Below, one piece after another: positions 54,001 through 61,936 of a stretch of 64,000 nt of DNA. The DNA comes from SW4 sp042466115 (GTDB lineage: Bacteria; Pseudomonadota; Alphaproteobacteria; Rhodobacterales; Rhodobacteraceae). The notes under the pieces are model-generated. The model made no database searches, was not told where the DNA came from, and saw nothing but the letters and a program-made list of their open reading frames with translations. The first letter of the stretch is position 1, and every line of letters begins with the position of its first letter. Both the position numbers and the translations under genes were made by a program. The stretch lies in assembly GCF_042466115.1 (NCBI RefSeq), contig NZ_JAXHBQ010000001.1, forward strand, positions 1,116,001-1,180,000, written 5' to 3'.

Positions 54001-54507
54001 TATCTGACGCGTTTCCGCGCAGATGACAGGCCACAGGGCGGCGCATGGGATGGCCCCGATGATATCACGGCCCTGGCCAAACGCCTGGCCGAGGCACCCG
54101 CGGGAAGCGGTGCGCCAACCCGCGATCTGCCCGGCCCCACGGGTGAATCCAACCGCCTGACGGCCCATCCGCGTGGACCGGTCCTGTGCCTTGGACCGGG
54201 GGCCGACGCGACCAAGGCGCAAGCGGTGGCTGTTCAGGCCGCCGGTGGCACCGCCGTCAAAGCCAAAGGCCGGATCAAACCCGAAGCGCTTGCAACCTTC
54301 GCACCACTTGCTGCTGTTGTCTGGTGGGGTGATGCGGACACCGGGCGCGCCATCGAAACCGCCTTGTCGCAGCGCGAGGGTCCGATCCTGCCGCTGATCA
54401 CCGGCACCCCGGATGCGGCCACGGTCCTGCATGAACGCCACACCTGCATCGACACCACAGCGGCAGGCGGCAACGCGGCCCTGCTGGCCGAGGTCGCGGG
54501 GATGTAA
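51052..54507 (+). CDS. putA: Bifunctional proline dehydrogenase / P5C dehydrogenase
   Basis: A 1151-residue enzyme that oxidises proline to glutamate. Order: arm and helical region (1-150), FAD-dependent PRODH barrel (about 180-480; RLVKGAYWDAEIKRAQVQG, RIYAPVGAHEDLLAYLVRRL), aldehyde dehydrogenase (about 560-1000; CISPWNFPLAIFTGQIAAAL, nucleophile Cys804 in QSAGQRCSALRCLY) and a C-terminal domain. The ribbon-helix-helix repressor domain of enterobacterial PutA is absent, in line with the separate PutR. The FAD and substrate channel residues appear intact. Confidence 0.96.
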   Translation: MPTDSPKSLRHTIDAAIYAPEAPVIARLRGAAKLSDSDRARINAQGANLVQQIRDSSDPGLMEVFLAEYGLSTDEGIALMCLAEALLRVPDADTIDALIDDKIAPSDWGTHLGKSASSLVNASTWALMLTGRVLDDDRGMAQPLRRAIKRLGEPVIRTAVARAMREMGRQFVLGEDIQKAMKRAAGMEELGFTYSYDMLGEAARTDADARAYHLSYSRAISAIASACTKGSVAENPGISVKLSALHPRYETAQKARIMDELVPRVRSLAMLAKSAGQGFNIDAEEADRLSLSLDVIEAVLSDKALKGWDGFGVVVQAFGQRAGPVIDWLHELATRLDRKIMVRLVKGAYWDAEIKRAQVQGMPGFPVFTHKPATDISYIANARKLLGMTDRIYPQFATHNAHTVAAVLDMAKEMGQSRDSFEFQRLHGMGETLHKIVLKEHGTRCRIYAPVGAHEDLLAYLVRRLLENGANSSFVNQIVDENVPPAVVAACPFDADMPDLHLPRGPDLFKPERENSRGWDITHEPTLADIDKGRAPFLKHTWAGAPQLANGKPDGKGNSRKVVNPARPRDTVGTVAEASAGDIATAFKGAKPWDAPVATRAATLRAVADAYENNADEIFALLAREAGKILLDGVGEVREAVDFLRYYAAQAESAGDTAPRGIWTCISPWNFPLAIFTGQIAAALATGNAVLAKPAEQTGLIATLAVKLMHKAGVPKSALQLLPGGGAVGAALTGDARVNGVAFTGSTATALKIRENMAQHSAPGTPLIAETGGLNAMIVDSTALPEHAVRDILQSAFQSAGQRCSALRCLYVQEDIADGLIKMLKGGMDELAAGDPLQLATDIGPVIDAAAHKGIADHIAQARQDGRILHELAAPKSGHFIAPTVIRVDGIADLTREIFGPVLHVATYKAADLDRVIAAINATGYGLTFGLHTRIDDRVQQVVEQVSAGNVYVNRNQIGAVVGSQPFGGEGLSGTGPKAGGPLYLTRFRADDRPQGGAWDGPDDITALAKRLAEAPAGSGAPTRDLPGPTGESNRLTAHPRGPVLCLGPGADATKAQAVAVQAAGGTAVKAKGRIKPEALATFAPLAAVVWWGDADTGRAIETALSQREGPILPLITGTPDAATVLHERHTCIDTTAAGGNAALLAEVAGM

Positions 54508-54568
54508 ACGCGCAAAATTCCCTGCCGTGCTTCCTTTCGTGCTAGCATGCGCAAAAGGGGGCGACGGC

Positions 54569-54973
54569 ATGGCATTTGACCGCGAACTTATTTCGAACGG
54601 AAACCCGATGGAAGCGATCGTCGGGTTTTCGCGCGCTGTGCGGGTTGGACCGTTCATTTCCGTCGGTGGAACAGCACCTGTCGGGCCTGACGGAAAAACC
54701 GTTGGTATCGGCGATGTTGCCGCACAAACGCGCCAGTGCATCGAGATCATCAAAGGCGCGCTGGAACAGGCCGGATCAGGTCTGCACGATGTGGTGCGCA
54801 CCCGTGTCATCCTGACTGATATCGACGATTGGAAAGCAGCGATTGATGTGCGCAAAGCGTATTTTCGCGACGTGCGCCCTGTGGACACGATCATGGCTAT
54901 TGACCGGTTCGTAAACCCCGAATGGCTAGTCGAATTTGAAGTCGACGCGATTGTCGCCGACTGGAAGTTTTGA
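54569..54973 (+). CDS. RidA family protein
   Basis: A 134-residue YjgF/RidA/UK114 protein (SRAVRVGPFISVGGTAPVGP, GLHDVVRTRVILTDIDDWKA, YFRDVRPVDTIMAIDRFVNP). Arg in VRTRVIL matches the catalytic arginine of the family, but the C-terminal motif is VEFEVDAIVAD, typical of a RidA subgroup rather than classical RidA. It may remove reactive imines or enamines. It lies after putA by 61 bases and has its own ATG at 54569. Confidence 0.85.
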   Translation: MAFDRELISNGNPMEAIVGFSRAVRVGPFISVGGTAPVGPDGKTVGIGDVAAQTRQCIEIIKGALEQAGSGLHDVVRTRVILTDIDDWKAAIDVRKAYFRDVRPVDTIMAIDRFVNPEWLVEFEVDAIVADWKF

Positions 54974-55018
54974 CGCATCCCACTTGACCACGCGCGCGCC
55001 CTGCCCGACTGTCGCGCC

Positions 55019-55759
55019 ATGTTTCCAATTCGTGATCACAACCCGTCATTGCGCACACCCTATGTGACCTACATTCTGATTGTCGCCAATTTGGGGGTGT
55101 TCATCTACGGGCTGGTCGCCCTGCAATCGCCCATGGCCGAACGGCAGTTCCTGTTCGACTATGCCATGATCCCGCGCCTGATCAGTCAGGGCGATGGGCA
55201 GCTTGGGTTGGTGACGCATATGTTCCTGCATGGTGGCTGGATGCACATTGCCGGTAACATGCTGTTTTTATATGTTTACGGCGACAACCTCGAGGAGGAG
55301 ATGGGCCATTTCTGGTTCCTGTTGTTCTACCTTGGGTGCGGGCTGGCCGCGGCCTATGCGCAATTCCTGATCGCCCCCAACAGCCCGGTGCCGATGGTCG
55401 GGGCGTCGGGCGCGATTGCGGGCGTGATGGGCGGCTATCTGTTGCTGTTCCCCAAGGCCAAGGTCGATGTGCTGGTATTCCTGCTTGTGTTCATTCGCAT
55501 CATTCCGATCCCCGCATTCATCATGCTGGGCCTTTGGTTCGGCTTGCAGCTGATGAACGGCGTCGGGACCAGTCCACTGGGTGGCGGTGTTGCCTACTGG
55601 GCGCATATCGGCGGCTTTGTCGCAGGGCTGGCAGCGACTGTGCCGCTTTGGCTGCGCCGTGGCGGGCCGCAATTCTGGGATCGCACCCATGGCCACCCAC
55701 CCCATCCCCCCGCGCATTACCCTACGTTGCCCAGCCGCATCCCCAAAGTGCGCCGATGA
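55019..55759 (+). CDS. Rhomboid family intramembrane serine protease
   Basis: A 246-residue protein with six to seven membrane segments. The catalytic dyad is Ser130 in VGASGAIAG and His196 in YWAHIGGFVAG; the loop HGGWMHIAGNMLFLYVYGDN and the WR-like L1 region are present. The C-terminal tail is His/Pro-rich (HGHPPHPPAHYPTLPSRIP). It cleaves membrane proteins within the bilayer; the target is unknown. The stop overlaps the start of the next gene (ATGA at 55756). Confidence 0.92.
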   Translation: MFPIRDHNPSLRTPYVTYILIVANLGVFIYGLVALQSPMAERQFLFDYAMIPRLISQGDGQLGLVTHMFLHGGWMHIAGNMLFLYVYGDNLEEEMGHFWFLLFYLGCGLAAAYAQFLIAPNSPVPMVGASGAIAGVMGGYLLLFPKAKVDVLVFLLVFIRIIPIPAFIMLGLWFGLQLMNGVGTSPLGGGVAYWAHIGGFVAGLAATVPLWLRRGGPQFWDRTHGHPPHPPAHYPTLPSRIPKVRR

Positions 55760-56127
55760 GCGCGACACGCGACACATCCTGCCATTGTGGTGCGGTGCGC
55801 CTGCGCGTCACCCTCGCCGCGCCGCTTTCATCCGCAAGCCGTTGCGATTGTTCGTTTTGCCGACGCCGACAAGCCGCCAACGTCACCGTCATGGTCGGTG
55901 ACTTGGAAATCCTGCAAGGCGCTGAAAACCTGACGCTTTACACCTTCGGAACGGGCACCGCGCAGCACTTTTTCTGCAAGACCTGCGGGATATACACACA
56001 TCATCAACGCCGGTCGGATCCGCGCCAGTACGGCGTGAATATCGGCACGATCAAGGGGGTGAACCCGCGCGACTTTGAACCGGTCCCCTGGACGGATGGT
56101 GTGAACCACCCGTCTGACCAAACCTAG
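55756..56127 (+). CDS. GFA family protein (glutathione-dependent formaldehyde-activating fold)
   Basis: A 123-residue zinc protein with the GFA cysteine pattern: CHCGAVRLRV, CDCSFCRRRQ and FFCKTCGIYTHH. Some members assist formaldehyde-glutathione conjugation; for most, the function is unknown. Start ATG 55756 overlaps the rhomboid stop by four bases (ATGA), so the genes are coupled. Its own stop shares CTAG with the convergent inositol-phosphatase-like gene. Confidence 0.88.
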   Translation: MSATRDTSCHCGAVRLRVTLAAPLSSASRCDCSFCRRRQAANVTVMVGDLEILQGAENLTLYTFGTGTAQHFFCKTCGIYTHHQRRSDPRQYGVNIGTIKGVNPRDFEPVPWTDGVNHPSDQT

Positions 56128-56918
56128 GCGCTGGGGCTGCGGATCACCTTGGCGAACTGGTCAAAGATCGGCTCGTTTGCGCAAATCACCGCATGGTCGT
56201 CCATGATGTTGCCGCCCCTGACCATCGGTTCAACCAGACCACCCGCCTCGCGCGTGATCACCAGGCCGGCGGCCATGGCGCAAGGGTGCACGCCGCGCTC
56301 CCAGAACCCGTCAAAACGGCCCGCCGCCAGATAGGACAGATCAAGGCTGGTCGCGCCCCAGTTGCGCAGCCCCGCACAAACCGGCATGACCTGTGCCAGA
56401 TCGCGCAACGTCGCGGCAAGACCCGTGCGCGCGGCATCGGGAATGCCTGTCGCAAAGACGCAATCAATCATCTTGTGGCGGCTTGACGTGCGCAGGCGGC
56501 TTTCATTCATCCACGCGCCTTCGCCTTTTTCAGCATAGAACATTTCGTCCTTGGAAGGGTCATAAACCACACCCGCGACGATCTGGCCTTTGTGTTCAAG
56601 GGCAATCGACACGGCCCAATGCGGCGTGCCGTGCAGAAAATTCGTCACCCCATCAAGGGCGCAAACGATCCAGCGGCGCGTCGGATCTTCGCCGTCGACC
56701 TCGGCCCCGTTTTCGCCCAAGTAACCATAGGTCGGCCGGGCCTCGATCAACGCCTCGCGGATCACGCTTTCGGCTTCGCGCACGGCACGGGTCACAAAAT
56801 CGGACGGGCCCTTGGACGACACCTGAAGGTTTTCGACCTCGCCAAAATCCTTGACCAAAGTGCGCCCGGCTTTGCGGGCGACCTTCATCATTACATTTAG
56901 ATTAGCTGAGCCTGCCAT
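56124..56918 (-). CDS. Inositol monophosphatase-like protein, key catalytic residues replaced
   Basis: A 264-residue protein with the inositol monophosphatase fold (VARKAGRTLVKDFGEVENLQ, GPSDFVTRAVREAE, AVSIALEHKGQIVAGVVYDP, EMFYAEKGEGAW). In active enzymes the metal motif is DPxDGTTNF; here it is CALDGVTNF (Cys86, Asp89, Val91), so one metal-binding Asp and the activating Thr are gone. The second metal motif, WDxAxG, is CAMAAG (Ala214 for Asp). The first Glu (LGENG) is kept. This looks like a pseudo-phosphatase, perhaps with a SuhB-like non-catalytic job. GGAGG precedes the ATG at 56918. Confidence 0.88.
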   Translation of the reverse strand: MAGSANLNVMMKVARKAGRTLVKDFGEVENLQVSSKGPSDFVTRAVREAESVIREALIEARPTYGYLGENGAEVDGEDPTRRWIVCALDGVTNFLHGTPHWAVSIALEHKGQIVAGVVYDPSKDEMFYAEKGEGAWMNESRLRTSSRHKMIDCVFATGIPDAARTGLAATLRDLAQVMPVCAGLRNWGATSLDLSYLAAGRFDGFWERGVHPCAMAAGLVITREAGGLVEPMVRGGNIMDDHAVICANEPIFDQFAKVIRSPSA

Positions 56919-57077
56919 GTGGGCCTCCTGATGTCCGTGCGGGCGTATAGGCTCTTGGGGCGGGCGCGGCAAGGGGCAGCGGTAAGCCCCAATGATGTCA
57001 TAGAAAAACCACCGCGCGTTAACGACTTGTTTTGTTCAAAAGGCGCATAAGGGGGCGAGGGAAAGTGTTTCAGGTTC

Positions 57078-59027
57078 ATGCCAGCATCCAGACTCGACGA
57101 TATTCGCTACCAAACGCGCATCATCGCGCATGTGGAACGGCGCGATGCCCCCAAACGGATTGCGTCGGCCGCGCTGATTGTCGCGATCTGCTGGTATGCA
57201 GGCGCTGAACGCGCCGCCATTGCCCTATTGGTCATGATTGCGCTTTACGAACTTGTCTCGTTTGCGCTGGGGCACTTCATGCCCCGCGATGGCGATGAAT
57301 TGCCCTTGGGCTTTGTCTTTTGCTTCTGGCTTGTGAATTGCACTTCGGCCCTGGCCTACCTGATACCGTCCTTTGTTCTTGCGATGCAGCCATCGACCGC
57401 ATTGATGCTGGTTGGGTTCATCTGGTTGTTTGGCGTTTATGTTCATGTTTCCAACACCTTCGCCGCCTTCCCGTTCTATAACTGGAGCGTGATGGGCCCA
57501 TCATTCGTCGCCGCATTTTGCCTGCTTTACGTTGTCGCGCAGACCGATTTCCAGCACTCGCCGGTTGACCATTGGATCGTCGCGATCGGGGCGCTGACGG
57601 TCTATGTTTTCAACACGATCGAGACGTTGAACAAACAAAAAGACACGCAAAAGGCGCTTGCACTTGCGCGGCGCGAGGCGACAGGCCGGTTGCGCAGGCT
57701 GGAACATCTGACGCGCCATGACAATCTGACGGGCGCGCTCAACCGGCGTGCCTTTGACGCGGATCTGGCCAAGATGCTGTTGCATCGCCGTGGCGGGAAC
57801 GAAATCGCGGTGTTGCTGATCGACCTGGACGGATTCAAGCCGATCAACGATACCTACAGCCACGAAGCGGGCGACGAGGTCTTGATCCAGATCGTCAAGC
57901 GCCTTCACGACGTGGCGGGCGAAACCGGCATCGTGGCAAGGCTGGGCGGCGATGAATTTGCCGTGGCCTTTGACGGGCTGCCCTCCAGCGACGCGGCGAT
58001 GCGCCTTGCGACCTATGTGGGGCGCGCGATTTCGGCGCCGATGATCTGGAACCAGAAAACCTTGCGGATCGCCGCCAGCATCGGTGTGAATGTCACGGGC
58101 GCCCTGCCGGTGGGCGACCCCGATACCGTGAGCGCGCTTTGCGCTGGTGCGGATCAGGCCATGTATCGCGCCAAAGCCAGCCCGAATGCGGCACCTGTGC
58201 TATTCAAACCCGATCAGTTCACGCCACGTCTATCTCTGACAGATCGCGGCGCACTGATTATCGCGATTCAAAACCATGAAATCCGGCCCTACTATCAGCC
58301 GAAAATCCATCTTGGCACCGGACAGGTTGTTGGTTTCGAGGCGCTCGCGCGCTGGATACACCCGGATGGTGCCTTGCGCCTTCCCGCTCAATTTCTAAGC
58401 CAGATCAACGAATTGGGACTTCAGGGTGATTTCCTGATCGAAATGACCAAACAGGTCATGGCCGATATATCCACGCTGACCAAGGCGGGGTTTGATCCCG
58501 GTCAGGTGTCCATCAATGTGCCCGAAGTGACATTGGCCACGCATAGCGGCCTGAGCGATTTTGAAAGGGTGATCGCCAACCACCCCGACGCCGCCGGTCA
58601 CATCACGATCGAGATCACGGAAGACGTGTTCATCGCCCGCGCCGCCGAGGCGATACAAAACTCGGTCACGCAGTTGCGCCGCGGTGGCGTGCGTGTGTCG
58701 CTTGATGATTTCGGCACCGGGTTTGCGTCGTTCCACCATCTGCGCCAACTTGAATTCGACGAATTGAAAATCGACAGCAGTTTCGTCGCCGATCTGGGCC
58801 GCGATCCGGCCGTCGATGTCATGGTGCAGGGGTTCTTGTCGATTGCGTCCGGCCTTGGCGTTGCCGTCATTGCCGAAGGGGTCGAAAACCAGGCGCAGCG
58901 ACAGGATTTGCTGGGCATGGGCTGTATGGTTGCCCAAGGGTTTCTGTTCAGCGCCGCCCTTCCGTTTGAAAAGGTTGCGCCGCTTCTTGATGCACCCGTC
59001 GATGCGGGCAAGGCGCTGCAAAATTAG
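57078..59027 (+). CDS. GGDEF-EAL cyclic di-GMP protein with membrane sensor
   Basis: A 649-residue protein. Residues 25-185 form about six membrane segments (IASAALIVAICWYAG, ALMLVGFIWLFGVYVHVSNT, AAFCLLYVVAQ). A GGDEF domain spans about 205-370, with G290-G-D-E-F294; the inhibitory RxxD is not conserved (GETG instead). An EAL domain spans 385-640 with E421-A-L, the metal ligands in TIEITEDVF, DDFGTGFASF and KIDSSF, and IAEGVENQ. Both halves look competent, so the protein may make or degrade cyclic di-GMP depending on the membrane signal. Confidence 0.93.
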   Translation: MPASRLDDIRYQTRIIAHVERRDAPKRIASAALIVAICWYAGAERAAIALLVMIALYELVSFALGHFMPRDGDELPLGFVFCFWLVNCTSALAYLIPSFVLAMQPSTALMLVGFIWLFGVYVHVSNTFAAFPFYNWSVMGPSFVAAFCLLYVVAQTDFQHSPVDHWIVAIGALTVYVFNTIETLNKQKDTQKALALARREATGRLRRLEHLTRHDNLTGALNRRAFDADLAKMLLHRRGGNEIAVLLIDLDGFKPINDTYSHEAGDEVLIQIVKRLHDVAGETGIVARLGGDEFAVAFDGLPSSDAAMRLATYVGRAISAPMIWNQKTLRIAASIGVNVTGALPVGDPDTVSALCAGADQAMYRAKASPNAAPVLFKPDQFTPRLSLTDRGALIIAIQNHEIRPYYQPKIHLGTGQVVGFEALARWIHPDGALRLPAQFLSQINELGLQGDFLIEMTKQVMADISTLTKAGFDPGQVSINVPEVTLATHSGLSDFERVIANHPDAAGHITIEITEDVFIARAAEAIQNSVTQLRRGGVRVSLDDFGTGFASFHHLRQLEFDELKIDSSFVADLGRDPAVDVMVQGFLSIASGLGVAVIAEGVENQAQRQDLLGMGCMVAQGFLFSAALPFEKVAPLLDAPVDAGKALQN

Positions 59028-59929
59028 GCGCGCTGCATTTTTACGGCCTCTTGCCGCGCCAGCCGGATCAGATGCGCCACATAGGGCCGGCTGGTATCAT
59101 CATCGCGTGTCGCCGCAAAAAGCCGCCGTGTCGTGCCGCCCTTTGTCAGCGGACGCGTTATATAATCCGTGCTGTATTTGATCTGGCGCAGCACCCAATC
59201 GGGCAACACCGCCACCCCGCGGTTTGACGCAACCAACAACAGGATCACCGCTGTCAACTCCACTTGCCGGATCGCTGCGGGTTCCACCTTGGCTGGGGTC
59301 AAGAGCTGTGAAAAAACATCAAGGCGCGCGCGATCCACCGGATAGGTGATCAGGGTTTCGCCGCGAAAATCTTCGGCCGCGATCCAGGGTTTGGCCGCCA
59401 AAGGATGGGTCGCCGCCGCGACAAACACCGGTTCGTAATCAAACAGCGGTGTGAAATCCACATGCGGCAGGTCTTCGGGGTCCGAGGACACGACCAAGTC
59501 GACCTCTTCCTTGCGCAGGGCCGGCAAGGCGTCAAACGCCAGCCCGGGGCGAATATCGACATCAACTTCGGGCCAGGCCTTGCGAAACTGTTCCAGCACC
59601 GGAAACAGCCACTCGAAACAGGCGTGGCATTCAATGGCGATATGCATCCGGCCTGACTTGCCCGCGACCAAGCCGTTAAATTCCGCCTCCAACGCTGCAA
59701 CTTCGGGCAAGATCCGTTCAGCGGCCGCCAGCAGGCGCATCCCCGCCGCAGACAGTTTCAGCGGTTTGGAGCGGCGCACAAACAGCTCCACCCCCGCCTG
59801 ATCCTCGATCCCCTTGATTTGGTGGGACAGGGCGGATTGCGTGATGTTCAAATGATCTGCTGCATGTGACAGCCCGCCGGTATCATGAATTGCCTTGATT
59901 GTGCGCAGGTGCCGGAATTCGATATGCAT
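59024..59929 (-). CDS. metR: LysR-family regulator MetR
   Basis: A 301-residue LysR protein. The helix-turn-helix is AADHLNITQSALSHQIKGIE, and the effector domain begins MHIAIECHACFEWLFPVLEQ, a MetR mark. The start aligned with E. coli MetR is ATG 59929 (MHIEFRHLRTIKAI), although ATG 59944 lies directly after AAGGTT and is an alternative. It is divergent from metF with an inverted repeat between them. In other bacteria MetR activates met genes in response to homocysteine. Confidence 0.92.
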   Translation of the reverse strand: MHIEFRHLRTIKAIHDTGGLSHAADHLNITQSALSHQIKGIEDQAGVELFVRRSKPLKLSAAGMRLLAAAERILPEVAALEAEFNGLVAGKSGRMHIAIECHACFEWLFPVLEQFRKAWPEVDVDIRPGLAFDALPALRKEEVDLVVSSDPEDLPHVDFTPLFDYEPVFVAAATHPLAAKPWIAAEDFRGETLITYPVDRARLDVFSQLLTPAKVEPAAIRQVELTAVILLLVASNRGVAVLPDWVLRQIKYSTDYITRPLTKGGTTRRLFAATRDDDTSRPYVAHLIRLARQEAVKMQRA

Positions 59930-59938
59930 ATGAGGTAG

Positions 59939-59966
59939 ATTCATAACCTTGGTGAAAGTTATGAAT
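59939..59966. promoter_or_regulatory. Probable MetR operator between metR and metF
   Basis: ATTCATAAC (59939-59947) and GTTATGAAT (59958-59966): a perfect nine-base inverted repeat with a ten-base spacer. It overlaps the metR start region and ends 54 bases before metF. The spacing is typical of a LysR-type operator, and the repeat contains TTCA/TGAA units like those of MetR sites. Confidence 0.75.
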
Positions 59967-60020
59967 TTGTCTCACACCCGTACGCGTGACACAAGCAGCT
60001 AACCGCCAAGGAGGCCCGAT

Positions 60021-60887
60021 ATGTCCACGCCCGCCGTTTCATTTGAATTCTTCCCGCCCAAAAACCTTGAAGGGTCGTTCCGCCTTTGGGATTGCGTCAA
60101 CACGCTGGCCCCGCTGGACCCTGAATTTGTATCGGTCACCTACGGCGCGGGGGGCGCAACCCGCAAGCTGACCCATGACGCGGTTGGCACGATCCACAAG
60201 ACATCGGGGCTGAATGTCGCCGCGCACCTGACCTGCGTCGATGCATCCCGCGCCGAAACCTTGGATATCGCCCAGGGCTATGCCGACATCGGCGTCACCC
60301 AAATCGTTGCCTTACGTGGCGATGCGCCCAAGGGCAGCAACGGATATCGCCCCCACGCTGACGGGTTCGCCGGTAGCGTCGATCTGATCGAAGCCCTTGC
60401 CGAGACCGGAAAATTCGCAATCCACGTGGGTGCCTACCCCGAAGAACATCCCGAAGCCGCCAGCCAGCAGGCCGATATCGACCACCTGAAACGCAAGTTC
60501 GACGCAGGTGCGACCAGCGCCATCACCCAGTTTTTCTTTGAAGCAGACACCTTTTTCCGCTTTCGCGATGCCTGTGCCGCCGCCGGCATCACCGCGCCGA
60601 TCATCCCCGGCATTTTGCCGGTTGAAAACTGGACCGGCGCACGGAAGTTTGCGCAGGCCTGCGGCACATCCATCCCGCCGCTGATCGCCGATGCCTTTGA
60701 AAACGCCACCCGCGATGGCACGACCGACTTGCTGGCCACGGCCCTTGCAAGCGAACTTTGCGACGACCTGATCATCGGCGGCGTGGATCACCTGCACTTT
60801 TACACGCTCAACCGTCCTGAACTGACCCGCGATGTGTGCCACGCATTGGGTGTCACGCCCAAGGTGCGCTTGCAAAACGTGGCCTAG
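60021..60887 (+). CDS. metF: Methylenetetrahydrofolate reductase
   Basis: A 288-residue flavin enzyme that makes 5-methyl-THF for methionine synthesis. Markers: VSFEFFPPKNLEG at the start, VSVTYGAGGATR, AHLTCVD, IVALRGDAPKG, VGAYPEEHPEA, and ITQFFFEADTFFRFRDAC. Length is that of the bacterial single-domain form. A perfect AAGGAGG (60008-60014) lies six bases before the ATG. Expression is probably controlled by divergent MetR through the repeat at 59939. The stop shares CTAG with the convergent DUF2235 gene. Confidence 0.96.
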   Translation: MSTPAVSFEFFPPKNLEGSFRLWDCVNTLAPLDPEFVSVTYGAGGATRKLTHDAVGTIHKTSGLNVAAHLTCVDASRAETLDIAQGYADIGVTQIVALRGDAPKGSNGYRPHADGFAGSVDLIEALAETGKFAIHVGAYPEEHPEAASQQADIDHLKRKFDAGATSAITQFFFEADTFFRFRDACAAAGITAPIIPGILPVENWTGARKFAQACGTSIPPLIADAFENATRDGTTDLLATALASELCDDLIIGGVDHLHFYTLNRPELTRDVCHALGVTPKVRLQNVA

Positions 60888-61936
60888 GCCGATCGCCAGC
60901 CCCAAACGCGGCGCGGGGCCACCTGATCAACCGTTTCGTGGATCCGCTCGGACGGGTCGGCACCGACGATGCGCTTGCGCCGGATGAGGAACAGCTTGCT
61001 CCAGCCGCGCCACTTGCCGATTGACGGCGCGTTCACATCGCAGGGAAAACGTTCGCGCCAGTGGTCGGGCAGCGCAAGCCCGCAGTCTTCAAGCCGTTCA
61101 AGCATCCAGACCAGCGGAATATTGGCCAGGGGGCGCGAACGCTTCAGCCCGTCCACCTGCCCGCCGACATCACCGTGATTGCCGCGAAACCAGACCTGTT
61201 CCATCTTCCCGTCCCAGCATGACGGGCAAACCCACATCACCGGGCTATAGGCGGCACGGGTTTCATCCAGCGCAACGGCGTGGAACCCGTGCGCGACGGA
61301 ATTGCCCAGCGTGTGGTTGTGAAAAGCGTGATGCACCTCGGACCAGCGCCAGACAATCGGCAAACGCAGGCCCAGCGCCTTGACGGTATCCCAAACGGCG
61401 ACGGCTTCGATCGGGGCGGATGGATGGCAAAACCTGTCACGAAAAACCTGCGATGTCGGGCTGCGCGCGCCTGTGCGATAGTGGCGATAGGCGGTGCGGA
61501 TCGTGCGCGAGGTTGCCTCCTCGCGCTTGACCAGCCCGACCATGTCAATGACGCCCGCAAGGCTGCGCACCGCATAAGCCCCGCGCGAATAGCCCACCAG
61601 CACGATCTTGTCGCCGGGGTGATAACGCGAGGCAAGCACGCCATATGCCCGCTCGATCTGGCGATTGATGCCCCGCCCTGTCATCACATCCACCGTGCCA
61701 CGCCAATCGCGCCATTGAATGCCGGCCTCGTAATAGATGGACAGGTTTGCGCTATACCCGACCTCGCGCAGCAGTTTCAAAAGCTGACCGGCGTTGGTTT
61801 CAAACCCCTTGCGCAGCGACGACATGGTGCCATCAAGGATAATCACATGCGTGGCCTTGCCACGACGCGGGTGAACACCATCCTCTGATCGTGGACGGCG
61901 CCCTAGTAGGCCCAGTAACCAGTCACGCAGCGGCAC
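60884..61936 (-). CDS. DUF2235 family alpha/beta hydrolase
   Basis: A 350-residue protein. The DUF2235/Tle1-like hydrolase signatures are HVIILDGTMSSLRKG near residue 30, GYSRGAYAVRSLAGVIDMVG (nucleophile Ser in GYSRG), AVWDTVKALGL, FHAVALDETRAAYSP and WFRGNHGDVGG (Asp/His). Relatives include type VI phospholipase effectors, but many are housekeeping-type proteins of unknown use, and no type VI gene is present. It overlaps the molybdenum hydroxylase gene by 14 bases at its start, so it may be co-transcribed with it. Confidence 0.85.
   Translation of the reverse strand: MPLRDWLLGLLGRRPRSEDGVHPRRGKATHVIILDGTMSSLRKGFETNAGQLLKLLREVGYSANLSIYYEAGIQWRDWRGTVDVMTGRGINRQIERAYGVLASRYHPGDKIVLVGYSRGAYAVRSLAGVIDMVGLVKREEATSRTIRTAYRHYRTGARSPTSQVFRDRFCHPSAPIEAVAVWDTVKALGLRLPIVWRWSEVHHAFHNHTLGNSVAHGFHAVALDETRAAYSPVMWVCPSCWDGKMEQVWFRGNHGDVGGQVDGLKRSRPLANIPLVWMLERLEDCGLALPDHWRERFPCDVNAPSIGKWRGWSKLFLIRRKRIVGADPSERIHETVDQVAPRRVWGWRSA

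Noticed and set aside
53470..55020. Long open frame (516 codons) on the minus strand across putA and the RidA gene
   Set aside because: It spans two real genes on the other strand and their spacer, with no family match.
59967..60020. SAM-II-like riboswitch before metF
   Set aside because: The leader holds GCGTGA and GCTAA, which recall the 3' part of SAM-II, and a small hairpin. The UGAUUUAAC loop and the proper pseudoknot are missing, and MetR is a better explanation for control.
60884..61936. Type VI secretion phospholipase effector (Tle1)
   Set aside because: The DUF2235 fold and GYSRG are shared, but no VgrG, immunity or other type VI gene lies nearby.
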